Shown here: positions 11,341 through 21,547 of the stretch, one piece after another
Numbering within the stretch: position 1 is the stretch's first letter
Layout: each line of letters starts with the position of its first letter
DNA from: Tetramitus jugosus
Taxonomy: Eukaryota; Heterolobosea; Eutetramitea; Acrasida; Vahlkampfiidae
Assembly (NCBI GenBank): GCA_937625935.1
Contig: OW569387.1
Location: forward strand, 341,573-405,572
DNA length: 64,000 nt
Direction of reading: 5' to 3'
Made by a program: the position numbers and the translations under genes
Notes under the pieces: model-generated
Told to the model about the DNA's origin: nothing
Database searches by the model: none
What the model saw: only the letters and a program-made list of their open reading frames with translations

Positions 11341-11541
11341 TTATCCTTTTGAGCAAAAGTAAGCCAAGTCTTCTTCAACTTCTCTACCTCCTCGATTTGT
11401 TGTTCTCAGTCCAGGAAACACCTTTTTCAAGACCTGCTTCGAGAGTAACATGTCTGAGTAAAGAGAAGGGGTTGTCAATGGTGTGGACAAGGGAGTCGCC
11501 TTCAGAGGTTTATCAGACGATTTGTTTCCTGCTTTCAACAT
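11341..11541 (-). CDS. Possible small protein, unrecognised
   Basis: A 66-residue frame that starts with ATG 120 bases upstream of and divergent from the phosphatase gene at 11662, and converges on the stop of the P-loop gene, so the spacing suits a real gene. It has a Thr/Pro/Leu-rich start and an amphipathic middle (MLLSKQVLKKVFPGL) and ends FCSKG. I see no family match. A plus-strand frame, 11289-11726, covers the same bases and looks less protein-like. It could also be the debris of a longer gene. Confidence 0.3.
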   Translation of the reverse strand: MLKAGNKSSDKPLKATPLSTPLTTPSLYSDMLLSKQVLKKVFPGLRTTNRGGREVEEDLAYFCSKG

Positions 11542-11661
11542 TCACGACGCCCAATGCGAATTTGAGTTTTGTTAGGAAGAGATGTTGGTCAAACCATAGT
11601 GTGAGTTGTAATTCGACCAAAACGCACATTATCTTTTTCAACGTGTCCCAAAAAAACAAAA

Positions 11662-12057
11662 ATGGTTCAACCTCTCATGTGGATCGAAGCCGAAGAATTG
11701 GCTCCCATTCTCCTATCCAACAATAAAAAGGTTCTCGTAGTGGATTTGCGTGATGAAGACTACGAAGTGGGTCATGTGATCAACTCTGTCAACTACCCCA
11801 GTCAGACATTGAACGAAGAAGCTCTGGAAAAATTGTTGAACAAGGTTGTGGACGAAGGAACAGAAATGATTGTCTTCCACTGTCATTACTCTCAAGTCAG
11901 AGGACCTGCTTTTGGCCAAAAATTCCACAACTTGGTCGAGGATAAACTACCTGAAACTAGTCAATTGCAGTGCAAGGTATTGAGAGGGGGATGGGGCAAT
12001 TGGCACAAGAGATACCGATCTGAAGTGGACGTACAACGATACATTACATTCCTGTGA
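11662..12057 (+). CDS. Rhodanese-fold phosphatase/arsenate reductase, CDC25/ACR2-like
   Basis: A 131-residue single-domain rhodanese. It shows VVDLRDEDYEVGHV (the strand and CH2A-type motif of CDC25-like rhodaneses), then the active-site loop HCHYSQVR near residues 72-79. This is an HCX5R signature with a six-residue loop that fits phosphate or arsenate, followed by VLRGGWGNW. The size and motifs match plant and yeast ACR2/Arath-CDC25 proteins, which act as arsenate reductases and can show tyrosine phosphatase activity. The second residue of the loop (His) differs from the usual CxxSxxR spacing only in side chain. The ATG follows a purine-rich leader of the kind seen before many genes here. 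The exact substrate cannot be told from sequence. Confidence 0.75.
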   Translation: MVQPLMWIEAEELAPILLSNNKKVLVVDLRDEDYEVGHVINSVNYPSQTLNEEALEKLLNKVVDEGTEMIVFHCHYSQVRGPAFGQKFHNLVEDKLPETSQLQCKVLRGGWGNWHKRYRSEVDVQRYITFL

Positions 12058-12202
12058 AAGCTTTCACCAATAAAAAACCCGCCAAAAAAGAATGCCAACA
12101 ACTTGTTCGAGTCAATTCTGGAACCATCCCTCTTTGGCGCCTCTTTTTGTCAGTTTACTTTGACAAAAAACCAAATTTCAGATCACACAAAGAAAAAGCA
12201 AA

Positions 12203-14197
12203 ATGGCCACAACAAAGAGAAGACGCAGAGCAAGACCAACTGGCGCCACACGAACAACAGAGGAATCCACAGAAGAACAACAAGCTCACGAACACGACGA
12301 CTCCACCATCTCCACACCACCTTCCTCAAAAGCTTCCAATGGTCATCATGATGAAGAATCAATAACCACACCAACGACACCAAGAGAGGAAGAAGTCAAT
12401 CATGATTCTCCTTTGACCCCTCCTCCAAAACAAACCACCATGATGACTACACTACCTACTCCATCATTATCCACTGCTCGTCGTGTCTCTATTGCTCTCG
12501 TACCTGATCAGTTCATGTCACCCAAGGCCAGATCCAATCGAAAATCACTGTCTGTTGTTCAAGAAGAACCACAACAACAACAACAATCGACTCCTCTACC
12601 GGCCAATAGTGCAAGAAAGAGAACAGCTGCTGCTGCTGCTCTGCATAGGGTATCATCTAGTCGTGTAGCAAGTGGAGCTCCATCAACTCCTCAAGTACAA
12701 AAATCATCATCTTTGTCGGGAATGATGCTCGTGGAACCTCAAATGTTATCTCCTGCTGCTAAACTACTCAGAAGAAGGTCATTGGCGAATACTACTACTG
12801 GTTCTGCTGCTTCAAGTGGTACTTTTGTGTCTGGTGGTGATGATGAGAATGCTGCTTCATTGATTCCCACTGATATCCATACACCAGAGTCCAGTCGAAT
12901 GGGAAGGAGACCATTCACGAGTCAAGAAGATCAAGTCATTGTAGATGTGGTGCAACATGAGGCCCAAGCGGGTGGATCAATTCCAAAGCATGTGTGGGAC
13001 ATTTGTGCAGGTCAGTTGGGCAATGGAAGAACTGCCATCTCGTGCAAGAAACGATTCGAAACGCATTTGAATCAAACATTGAATGTGCCCTTTTTCAGTA
13101 ATCGAAGATTGGGAACACCAAGATCAGCACCCACTCCTGCTGCAGGTACTTCTGCTAGAAAATTAACGGGAATTCTCAAGACGCCATCATCTGTGACGAG
13201 ATCCTTGCTTTCGACGACTCGAGGTGCTGCCAAAATTGCTCATACCGAACCAATGGAAGATGAACACGTTACTTCGAATGAACCATCTCCCATCCTTGGT
13301 GTAGCCTCACCTCAACACGTCGTTCGCCAATCTCCACTCTTCGGAAGTGAAGACGAAGAAGATGAAGGTTTTGGTGGTGATGAACAACGGGGATTCGAGG
13401 AAGAGGAAACTGTGCGTCCTGAGACTCATTTTGAGCGTGAATCTCATGCCATGCGATCTGCTGAAACATCTGCTCAGGAAAGGGCAACGCGTGCACAACA
13501 TGCGATCGACGAGAACATTGTTCCACCACAGGACACTGCCAATGGCGGACTGTTGTCTGTTAGTCTTCAACCAAGAATCATGACAGATAAGAAGAAGAAG
13601 CCATCGAGAAAACTTCCTTTGAGTGACTCTGAAGATGAAGATTTAATGAGACGACACCTCAGAAGACAACCAAGAGAAACGAAAACTGCTCGGAAGAGAA
13701 TCGTATGGGATCTTAATAATGGTGAGGAAGAGGAACCGCAATCAGAGGACGAAGAGGTGCAAACCAAGAAGCGTAGGAAAGTAGCAGAGACTAGAGAACC
13801 AGAATCAGAGAAAGTGAGCGAACAACGAACTAGGAAAGAAAAGCAACAAGCGCCAAAGTCGGTGACACCTGCAGTTGCAGAGGAAACTGAACCGTCATCT
13901 ACTGTACAACTAACATCTGCTCAGCTCAAAACATTGAACAGAATCCAAAAGGAAACAAAGCAGAATATTGCTGTTATTCTCCACGCTCTCTTTGTCTGCA
14001 GTGGCCGCATTGAAAATGCCATACAGTACCTCAGCTCTTCATCCGATAACATACCTGTGTGGACGCGTGATGAAGATAAGGTATTGCTGAGCAAATCGAA
14101 GACGAAAGAAATCAATCGGCTGAGAACGAATTTACTGACGACAAAAGGAGGTTCAGAGTGTGAACATCGTGTCCGTTTCCTCACACCATCTCAATAG
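12203..14197 (+). CDS. RAP1-like telomere protein (Myb plus C-terminal RCT domain)
   Basis: A 664-residue protein, mostly disordered and rich in S, T, E and Q. Residues about 232-298 form a single Myb/homeodomain-like unit: RRPFTSQEDQVIVDVV, a KHVWDICAG helix and a KKRFETHL helix. This follows the RAP1 Myb pattern (R-x-x-F-T-x-x-D/E-D ... W ... S-x-K-x-R-Y/F-x-x-H-L). Residues about 570-662 resemble the RAP1 C-terminal domain, with a helical pair, then IPVWTRDEDKVLL and HRVRFL, close to PIWCRQDDLDL and ARRIEFR in human TERF2IP. RAP1 binds telomeres directly or through a TRF partner and governs end protection and silencing. No BRCT domain is visible at the N-terminus. Several basic KRRK stretches are likely nuclear signals. 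The window also ends in a telomere, but the genes are 50 kb apart and need not be linked in function. Confidence 0.6.
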   Translation: MATTKRRRRARPTGATRTTEESTEEQQAHEHDDSTISTPPSSKASNGHHDEESITTPTTPREEEVNHDSPLTPPPKQTTMMTTLPTPSLSTARRVSIALVPDQFMSPKARSNRKSLSVVQEEPQQQQQSTPLPANSARKRTAAAAALHRVSSSRVASGAPSTPQVQKSSSLSGMMLVEPQMLSPAAKLLRRRSLANTTTGSAASSGTFVSGGDDENAASLIPTDIHTPESSRMGRRPFTSQEDQVIVDVVQHEAQAGGSIPKHVWDICAGQLGNGRTAISCKKRFETHLNQTLNVPFFSNRRLGTPRSAPTPAAGTSARKLTGILKTPSSVTRSLLSTTRGAAKIAHTEPMEDEHVTSNEPSPILGVASPQHVVRQSPLFGSEDEEDEGFGGDEQRGFEEEETVRPETHFERESHAMRSAETSAQERATRAQHAIDENIVPPQDTANGGLLSVSLQPRIMTDKKKKPSRKLPLSDSEDEDLMRRHLRRQPRETKTARKRIVWDLNNGEEEEPQSEDEEVQTKKRRKVAETREPESEKVSEQRTRKEKQQAPKSVTPAVAEETEPSSTVQLTSAQLKTLNRIQKETKQNIAVILHALFVCSGRIENAIQYLSSSSDNIPVWTRDEDKVLLSKSKTKEINRLRTNLLTTKGGSECEHRVRFLTPSQ

Positions 14198-14281
14198 AAC
14201 AGTTGAGTTGCATTGTATTATTCATTCAACGTTTATAAAACAAAAAATAATTATTTGTCAAAAAGTGGCATGGATTTCATC

Positions 14282-17200
14282 TTACAAAACCGCTATGCAA
14301 CTAAAGAGACTGGATGCTCGACTCTTCTTCCGCTTGTAATCGTTGGCATAGAACTGGTAAAGTCGAGAAATCTTCATCCGAACACCGATGCAAGGGAAGC
14401 TGTATCTCCATTGACTGAATATGACATCCTCCTCAGACAAGTTATCTTCCAACAGAGATGGATATTCACATACCCAGACATCCACGTTAATAGTCTCTGA
14501 TCTATAATCAATAGAGTACGTTGGAGCCTTGTAGTTTGGAAGTCCATGCTTTCCAAATCGGCCCATGGACACAATCTTGGAGAGTTTTTCCAACCAGGGA
14601 TCCATTGCGCCCTTATTGTTCTTGTAATACTTGGTGTAAAATTTGAGACTTTCAGCCGTAAGGAATACGGTTGCATATTCCGTGTCATCTACTCCCGATT
14701 GGAACAAGTAATGCTTCGTGTACGTTTGTACAACAGCCAACTGCGTGTCATATTTCAAATCCTCCCATCCTAGTTTTGATAACATTTTCATGGGATCGAA
14801 CTGTGGATTCATCCGATTCGTAAATCGCACTTGACACAATGGCAAATTGAAATTTGAGTTCAGAGCAGCCAACTCTGCACCAAAATACGGATGTTCAAGC
14901 TTGGACAAGAGGAACAATTTGTCGTACATGAACTCGTGACGGAACAGTGCTTCCTTGTAGCCCTTGACGTCGTATCCGACTCTGAATCGATCATACTTGT
15001 AAACATCCAACAACATTCTCAGAATTGTGCGTTTAAACAGCTTATTCAACTCTGTTGTATCATCAGAATTAAACAATTGCTCGACAGCCAAGGATGCTTC
15101 ATCTGCCTTGTCATCAAACGAATCATATGCTTGACCAGATTTTTCTGCCGTGCTAGTTGTGTTCTTGTCGGCATTGGCATTGATTCCCAGTCTTCTAGCA
15201 GTAGAAGCACTCACATTGTTTGGAAATAGGTTGTGAATGTAGAAACGGATCGATGGATCAATATGATCCACTTCGAATATCACATCATCTGCATTGTTGC
15301 TCAAGTACCGCGGCACACAAATGTTCAAAAAGTGAATATTGTGAGCCACAATCTTCTCTGGAGTCAATCGCATATCTCTCAAGAAGGTGTTCTCAAATGA
15401 TTGAACAGTGGTACCAGGTGTCAAAACAATCAACGTTCCATCATACTCGCTCAACAACTGGAAATAGGCTTCATTGTCATCATTGACCTCTTCATTCTCA
15501 CTCAATATACTGCTACTGCTTCCACTGCTACTACTACTACTACTCCCCGTAATACTATTACTACTACTACTCAAATTACTACTACTACTCATCATCATCA
15601 CATTGCTATTGTTCTTGTTATTTTGATTGTTACTATTCGCAAATGAATGATAATCATTTGCAAATTCAAACTGAAACACTACAGTCTGTGACAAATCCTG
15701 TTCATAATCATCACCCATCATCAATCGATTCCAATCTCTCAAATGATCACACGTAAACTTTGCTTGACATCGATACAGTTGAACCACGTTACCAGAATTG
15801 GTCGTTGTTGGACTTCCACTATTGCTACTCGTACTGCTCTTACTACTACTACTACTACTACTATTGCTGCTGCTGCTCGAACTCGCTTTTGTCGTTGAAC
15901 TCGAATTTGTTCTATTTTTATCTGTTGTAGATGTCGATGATGACGGAGAATAATTGGTTCTTCCATGATGAAAACTCATTTTTTTCAAGCCAAACACATC
16001 TTCAAACAAACTCTGTGTAATACTACCCACACTACTACTACTACTACTATTGATACTATCGATATTACTATTATTATCAAAATTATGATTGTTATTTTTA
16101 GTAACATTGTGTAATGAGGAGGATGATGGTAGAATCATAGAGGGAGGCAACTGAGGAGACAACGTATTTTTTCCATCATGTTCCAACACACGTATTTGAA
16201 CAATTGGTCTCATATGTATCTGTTCAAACAATGGTAAATCAAACATTGGTTTATGCGAATGATAATTTTGATATGCATTGTTATTACTATGATTAAAATT
16301 ATGATTCAATGTTGTTGTTGTATTTGTTGTATTTGTGTTACTAGTGTTCGTAGTAGTAGTGTTGTTAGTGTTGTTAGTGTTGTTCTTAGTAAAGTGACTA
16401 TTGGCATAACTTGTTTGAATACGATTTTTTTGTTGTTGATTCATTTGATTTTGTTGATGTTCCATGACTACGATTCGATCATTTGGATGATGCATCATGT
16501 ATTGTGTCGTGTTTGCATGAGAAAGCTTTCTTGTTGTTGTTAGTCCATTTGTATGATGATGATGATGATGATGATTACTATTAGTGTTGTGACTATTGTT
16601 GTTGTTGTTACTACTGTTGTTACTGTTGTGACGAACATGATGAGAAAGAATGTTTCGAGGGGAGAGTGAAGCGGCAGAAATTTTTCTTCGCGGAGAAATG
16701 TGTTTCCGACTGAGCGGGGAATGATTGGCCGACACGACATCAAAATGATTTTGTTGTGAAGTGGCATTGGTAGCGGCAGCCAATGGATTGGTAGTAGTGG
16801 GAGAGAGTGGTGCTGATGAGTTGGAAGCTAATAATTGAGCAAAAGCTCCGTTACCTAATCCAACACTTTTTCCCTTGATTTTTCTCTGTTGATGATGATG
16901 TGTTGATTTTTCTGGTGATAAAAAGGAAGATGAAGAGGAGGGTGATAGAGGAGATAAGGGCTCTGTCGATGTGGTAGTGTCATCTTTGAATGTTACACTA
17001 CGTCTTTCAACTGTTTTTGTTGTTGTTGTTGTTGTTGTTGTAGCTAATGATGTGTCTTCTGTTGTTGTTGTTGTTGTTGGAACGTTGAGCAGTGAAGCAC
17101 GACGAACAGTACTTTCATTTTCAGTGACGACGGTTGTTGTTGTTGTTGTTGTTTTTGCTTCATTGTGGTGAAGAATATTTTTTTCAGAGTCAATAGTAGC

Positions 17201-17587
17201 TGCTACAGTACTGTTGTTATTATTGTCATTGTTGTTGTCATTGTCCACATTTACTTGAATTGTAATGGTAGGTTTTAGTTCATTATTGTTCGTTTCATTA
17301 TTTTCTAATGATGCTGTGGATGTTGAAATGGCTGGAGAAGCGATTGTTGATTCTTCTTCTGCTTGGTTGATACCAACAATAGTAGTGGTGTCTGTTGTTT
17401 CTTGAGCAGGAAAAAAAGAAGGAAGAGTTTGCTTTTTTTCGTCGACTTCAACCACAACAAGGTGGTTGTCCACTGTTGGTGGTTGAGTGGGTTGAGTGGC
17501 CGGTGGTGAAGAAGATAATGTCGGTATCATGTCTTGTTCTTCAGGGTTGCTCCTGCTGTTGCTGGGAGTATGAGAGTCAAGAGACAT
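14282..17587 (-). CDS. Large low-complexity protein of unknown function
   Basis: About 1101 residues, of which the first 700 are dominated by runs of T, N, S and H; the last 400 are ordinary globular sequence. The globular part contains SEYDGTLIVLTPG, then a FLNICVPRYL segment and a C-terminal region with LGWEDLKYDTQLAVVQTYTKHYLF and WSLR/SQWRYSFPCIGVR-type strands; I do not recognise a family. Some phrases (serine/threonine spacers between short conserved blocks) suggest a signalling scaffold, but that is a guess. No membrane segment or signal peptide is seen. The first ATG is at 17587; the open frame to 17641 starts with GTG. The protein ends SCIAVL, one residue out of register for a CaaX box. 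Confidence 0.7.
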   Translation of the reverse strand: MSLDSHTPSNSRSNPEEQDMIPTLSSSPPATQPTQPPTVDNHLVVVEVDEKKQTLPSFFPAQETTDTTTIVGINQAEEESTIASPAISTSTASLENNETNNNELKPTITIQVNVDNDNNNDNNNNSTVAATIDSEKNILHHNEAKTTTTTTTVVTENESTVRRASLLNVPTTTTTTEDTSLATTTTTTTTKTVERRSVTFKDDTTTSTEPLSPLSPSSSSSFLSPEKSTHHHQQRKIKGKSVGLGNGAFAQLLASNSSAPLSPTTTNPLAAATNATSQQNHFDVVSANHSPLSRKHISPRRKISAASLSPRNILSHHVRHNSNNSSNNNNNSHNTNSNHHHHHHHTNGLTTTRKLSHANTTQYMMHHPNDRIVVMEHQQNQMNQQQKNRIQTSYANSHFTKNNTNNTNNTTTTNTSNTNTTNTTTTLNHNFNHSNNNAYQNYHSHKPMFDLPLFEQIHMRPIVQIRVLEHDGKNTLSPQLPPSMILPSSSSLHNVTKNNNHNFDNNSNIDSINSSSSSSVGSITQSLFEDVFGLKKMSFHHGRTNYSPSSSTSTTDKNRTNSSSTTKASSSSSSNSSSSSSSKSSTSSNSGSPTTTNSGNVVQLYRCQAKFTCDHLRDWNRLMMGDDYEQDLSQTVVFQFEFANDYHSFANSNNQNNKNNSNVMMMSSSSNLSSSSNSITGSSSSSSSGSSSSILSENEEVNDDNEAYFQLLSEYDGTLIVLTPGTTVQSFENTFLRDMRLTPEKIVAHNIHFLNICVPRYLSNNADDVIFEVDHIDPSIRFYIHNLFPNNVSASTARRLGINANADKNTTSTAEKSGQAYDSFDDKADEASLAVEQLFNSDDTTELNKLFKRTILRMLLDVYKYDRFRVGYDVKGYKEALFRHEFMYDKLFLLSKLEHPYFGAELAALNSNFNLPLCQVRFTNRMNPQFDPMKMLSKLGWEDLKYDTQLAVVQTYTKHYLFQSGVDDTEYATVFLTAESLKFYTKYYKNNKGAMDPWLEKLSKIVSMGRFGKHGLPNYKAPTYSIDYRSETINVDVWVCEYPSLLEDNLSEEDVIFSQWRYSFPCIGVRMKISRLYQFYANDYKRKKSRASSLFSCIAVL
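15510..17170 (-). repeat. Trinucleotide microsatellites inside a coding region
   Basis: Many short in-frame triplet runs (ACT, AAT, GTT and GAT on the plus strand) encode S, N, T and H homopolymers of the gene on the minus strand. All are multiples of three within the open frame, so length change would alter tract size but not frame. Confidence 0.7.
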
Positions 17588-17902
17588 GATTGTTTGGTGG
17601 TGGGTGTACTTGGTTAGGTTTCTGAAACCTGAAACACTCACAATCGGATTTTAGAAAGCGAACAACACCCAAAGTGACGAATCCATCACACTAGGAAATG
17701 TTGCGACATCTGTCTCGAGCGGACAAATCACTGCAAAAAAGCTCGTTCGCCATTTGGGCAACATTCTGGCCTGTTTCTGCAACTGTAATCAATCATGTAA
17801 TCCGTTTTTCTTGACATCTCATGCATGTGAACTTTTATTGTTGGATTTTATATTATTACCGTGCGAGCTCAAATGGAACAATCAATTCGATGACCTTGTT
17901 TT
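17588..17902. other. Intergenic, nothing recognised
   Basis: This holds the 5' flank of the low-complexity gene and the 3' flank of Lon, both on the minus strand. Only short frames are present; no RNA gene, inverted repeat or mobile element stands out. Confidence 0.6.
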
Positions 17903-20900
17903 TTACTTGTCGACACTCAATTCGAGAATATTAGTCTTCTTCTTGTCTTGTTCAATCTCAGCCTCGTTCGACGCTTCATCATACTCGAACGCAACCTTAT
18001 ATACATCGCTGTAGTAGTCTGCAAAATGTACAGTGATACCATCGCGAATCTCGTGATCCAACTCTGTCCAGTCCTTCTTGTTGCTGATTGGTAAGATCAC
18101 CTCTCGAACTCCAGATCTTCTTGCAGCGATAATCTTTTCCTTGACACCTCCAATGGCCAGAACCTTACCAGTCAGAGTCAACTCACCAGTCATACTCAAG
18201 TTTTGCTTCACTGGCTTGTTCAAAGCGAGTGACAACAGTGAAGTAACCATGGTGATACCTGCGGAAGGACCGTCCTTTGGTGTGGCACCTTCAGGGATGT
18301 GCATATGAATGGCAGATTTGTCAAAGAAGCCCTTCTTCATTCTTGGTTCGTCGTCCTCGTCTTCTTCTTCCTCTTCTTCCTCGTCGTCCTTCTTGCTCTT
18401 CTTCTTCTTCTTTGGTGGCAATGGCTCAGGTGGTACGAGGGTATTGTAGAATTGTTTTGCAAATGTATAGGCGATGGCTGAGGATTCTTTCATTACATCA
18501 CCAATCTGGCCCGTGGTCTTCAGTGATCCTTCCTTCTTACCAGGTTCGATTGAAGTCTCAACATAAAGGGTGCTACCTCCCATGGAAGTCCAGGCCAATC
18601 CCATGACAACACCAGGTGGTGGTGCAATATAATAACGATCTGTTGAGAATGCAGGCTTACCCAGATAATGTTCGAGTTCAGCTTCGGTAATTGTAATCTT
18701 CTTGTTCTTCTTTGTTGTTTGTATCTCGAATGCAACCTTTCTCAGGATACGTTCAATGTGCTTTTGCAAGTTTCTGATACCTGCCTCTCGACAATAGTTT
18801 TGAATGAGAGCACGCAACATTCCTGTTGTCATCTTGATTTGCTTGGCATTAAGTCCATTCTCATCCAACAGTCTTGGCACCAGATATCGTAGAGCAATTT
18901 GTACCTTTTCCTCCAGAATGTATCCAGATAGACGCAACACTTCCATTCTGTCAAGCAATGGTTGTTGAATGGTGTCTAGTGTGTTTGCTGTACAAATGAA
19001 CAATACTTTGCTCAAGTCGAATGGAACGTCCAAGTAATGATCAATGAAGGCATCATTCTGCTCTGGATCCAAGGCTTCGAGCAAGGCCGAGGATGGATCG
19101 CTGTTTCTCTTTCCCATCTTATCAATTTCGTCAATCATAATGACTGGATTAGATGATTTGCTGAGCTTCATGACTTGAATCAACTTTCCAGGCATGGCAC
19201 CAATATAGGTTCTTCTGTGACCCTTGATCTCAGACACGTCGTCCATACCACCAACAGAGAATCGGTAAAAGTCTCTCTGTAGAGCTCTAGCAATCGATTT
19301 ACCGATCGAAGTCTAGTATTCATTGTGTGCATAAATGTGTGTAGCGTGAGAGTTAGTACATGTATACGGATGAATGAAGACAAGAACAAAAAGAGAGTTG
19401 CTATTCATACAAACCTTTCCCACACCTGGAGGACCAACAAAGCACAAGATCTTACCCTGCACTGTGCCCTTGAGCTTACCGACAGCAATAAATTCCAAGA
19501 TACGATCCTTAATCTTCTTCAATCCGAAATGATCCTCGTCCAATACCTTGATTGCGTGCCTCAAGTCAAAATTCTCCTTGTTGTACTGTCCCCAAGGCAA
19601 CAACGTGAGCCAGTCCATGTAGTTACGCACAACATGGAACTCGGAGCTTGCTGTTTCCAGCATTGACAATTTGTTCAACTCTTCATTGATCACCTTGAGT
19701 GCTGTTTCGTTCGGTTTCAAATTCTTGAGACGATCCTTGAATTTGGTAATAATGGCATCTTTTTCGTCAGTTTCCAATCCCAACTCCTTCTTGATCAGCT
19801 TCAATTGTTCGTTCAGATAAAACTTTTGTTGAGCGGCGCTAATCTTTTCGTCGAGACTCTTTCTAATCTTATCTCTGACCTTGAGTGTCTCAATCTCACT
19901 CTTGACCAATATGAGTGCCTTTTGAGTTCTCTCAATCACGTCATCAGTCATCAACACGTCTTGCAACTTGTCGGCATCAACTGTTGTCAACAAGGAAACC
20001 AAATCGGCCAATCGAGCAACATCGGAAGTGTCCATTTGTTGCAAACACTGTTGTAATTGCTCACGATGCAACGGATCCAATGCTGACAGTTCTTGCAAGG
20101 CTTGAGTCAATGAGAGAATATAGGCCTTCAAATTACGATCTTCACGGTCAAATGGCTTCAATTCGGCATCCTTGACACGAACGGTCAATCTTGGCATTTT
20201 GTCCACAGTTCCAGTAATCTTAATTCGACGTATGGCAGTGAACGAAACCAAAACACCATCACCGACTCGAGATGGAATCAATTTGGTAACGAGTGCCAAC
20301 ACACCGACTTGTTCGACCTGTGACGCACGACCAACAGTCTTCAATCCATCTTCTCTGTCCTTGTGATCCTTCAACAAGAAGAGACCAATCAATCTTCTTT
20401 CCATTGCTGCTTCCAACATGCCTCTCAAGAACTCTCGATCCTCAATCATTAGAATGACAATAGAACCGGGGAACACTGGTCTCTTATAGCACGGAATCAC
20501 TTCAACAAATGGTGGAGTAGGTATGGATGATCGATCCATCAGTGTACTTGGTTCCTCTGGTTCCGGTGTAACGATTGGATTGACACCTTCCTCATCTTCA
20601 CCACCATCATTATTGTTGTTACCATTGTTGTCACCTGGTGGTGCATTGCGACTTGATCCACCACCACCACCACCAACATTCGATGATGACGAAGATGCTA
20701 CGTCGTGATCTCCTCCATCGTCTTCCTCTGCCAACAATTGTTCAAAATTAGAAAAATTTTCAAATTTTTCTTCTTCTTCATCAACAACGATATCATCTTC
20801 TTCATTCTCCTCTTCTTCCTTGATGTTGTTGTTGTTGTTGTGTTCTTCTTCTTCATCTTTGAGCTCTTTATCGTTGTTCTTGTCCGTGGTCGTCAGTGTT

Positions 20901-21291
20901 GCATTGTCCTTTTTGTTCTTCTTGTTTTCATCTGATTGTAACAATGCAGAGTAACGATTGGTGAAAATCTATGTGTGTGCGTACGCATGTGGAACGGATT
21001 GTCGTGTGAGTTTATTATATTTGGATTGAGTGAGAAAAAGAGTTTACACTGGTGAAAAACACCACATACGTTTCTGGTGGTGGTGGTAATGGAAGAATGA
21101 ATCGAGTTGTTGTTGTTGTTATTGTTGATATTGTGATTCATTCCACTCACTTGGTGATAAAAGTGTTGTTGTGCAGCGTGATGCAATTGAGATGCAATGT
21201 TGTTGTTGATCAACAACTTTTTTGCCATCGTCACTCTAGTTGTTGATGATATGCTATTCGTGCATCGGTTCAATACTAGTCGTCGATTCAT
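17903..21291 (-). CDS. LONP1: Mitochondrial Lon protease (LONP1/PIM1 type)
   Basis: ATP-dependent serine protease of the mitochondrial matrix, about 1061 residues, from exons 21070-21291, 19415-20968 and 17903-19312, all GT-AG and in phase 0. The first exon is rich in R, N, S and H with few acids, as expected of a mitochondrial presequence. The LON substrate-binding domain starts near [11 protein letters not shown]. Walker A GPPGVGKT spans the second intron (residues about 586-593) and PVIMIDEID is Walker B. The protease dyad is Ser near 941 (GPSAG) and Lys about 43 residues later (GGVKEK). A charged insertion (a K run, then an E/D run) sits within the proteolytic half just before the HMHIPEGA strand. 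Long acidic and Asn-rich stretches also follow the presequence. It should degrade oxidised matrix proteins and maintain mitochondrial DNA. Confidence 0.93.
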
Positions 21292-21547
21292 TCTAACTCA
21301 AATAATATATAAAACTATCAAAGAAGAAATAGTATGGCTGTCGTCGTGGTCAAATGTTTTGTTTTTGTTGTTTGCTGCGGGAAACTTTGATCAAATTATT
21401 TGTCTGGTAAAAATAGGCGCACATTCCTATCAAATATTCATCCGCTTCAAACAAAGGAGATCTTTGGCGTGATTCAAAAAAATGACACGTGCAGAGATGC
21501 ATTGAATTTTACGAATGAAGACTGCAGATCTCGTGCATGACAACTTT

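Noticed and set aside
16253-16543. 96-codon plus-strand frame rich in I, M and V
   Set aside because: It is the antisense reading of Asn- and Thr-rich coding repeats.
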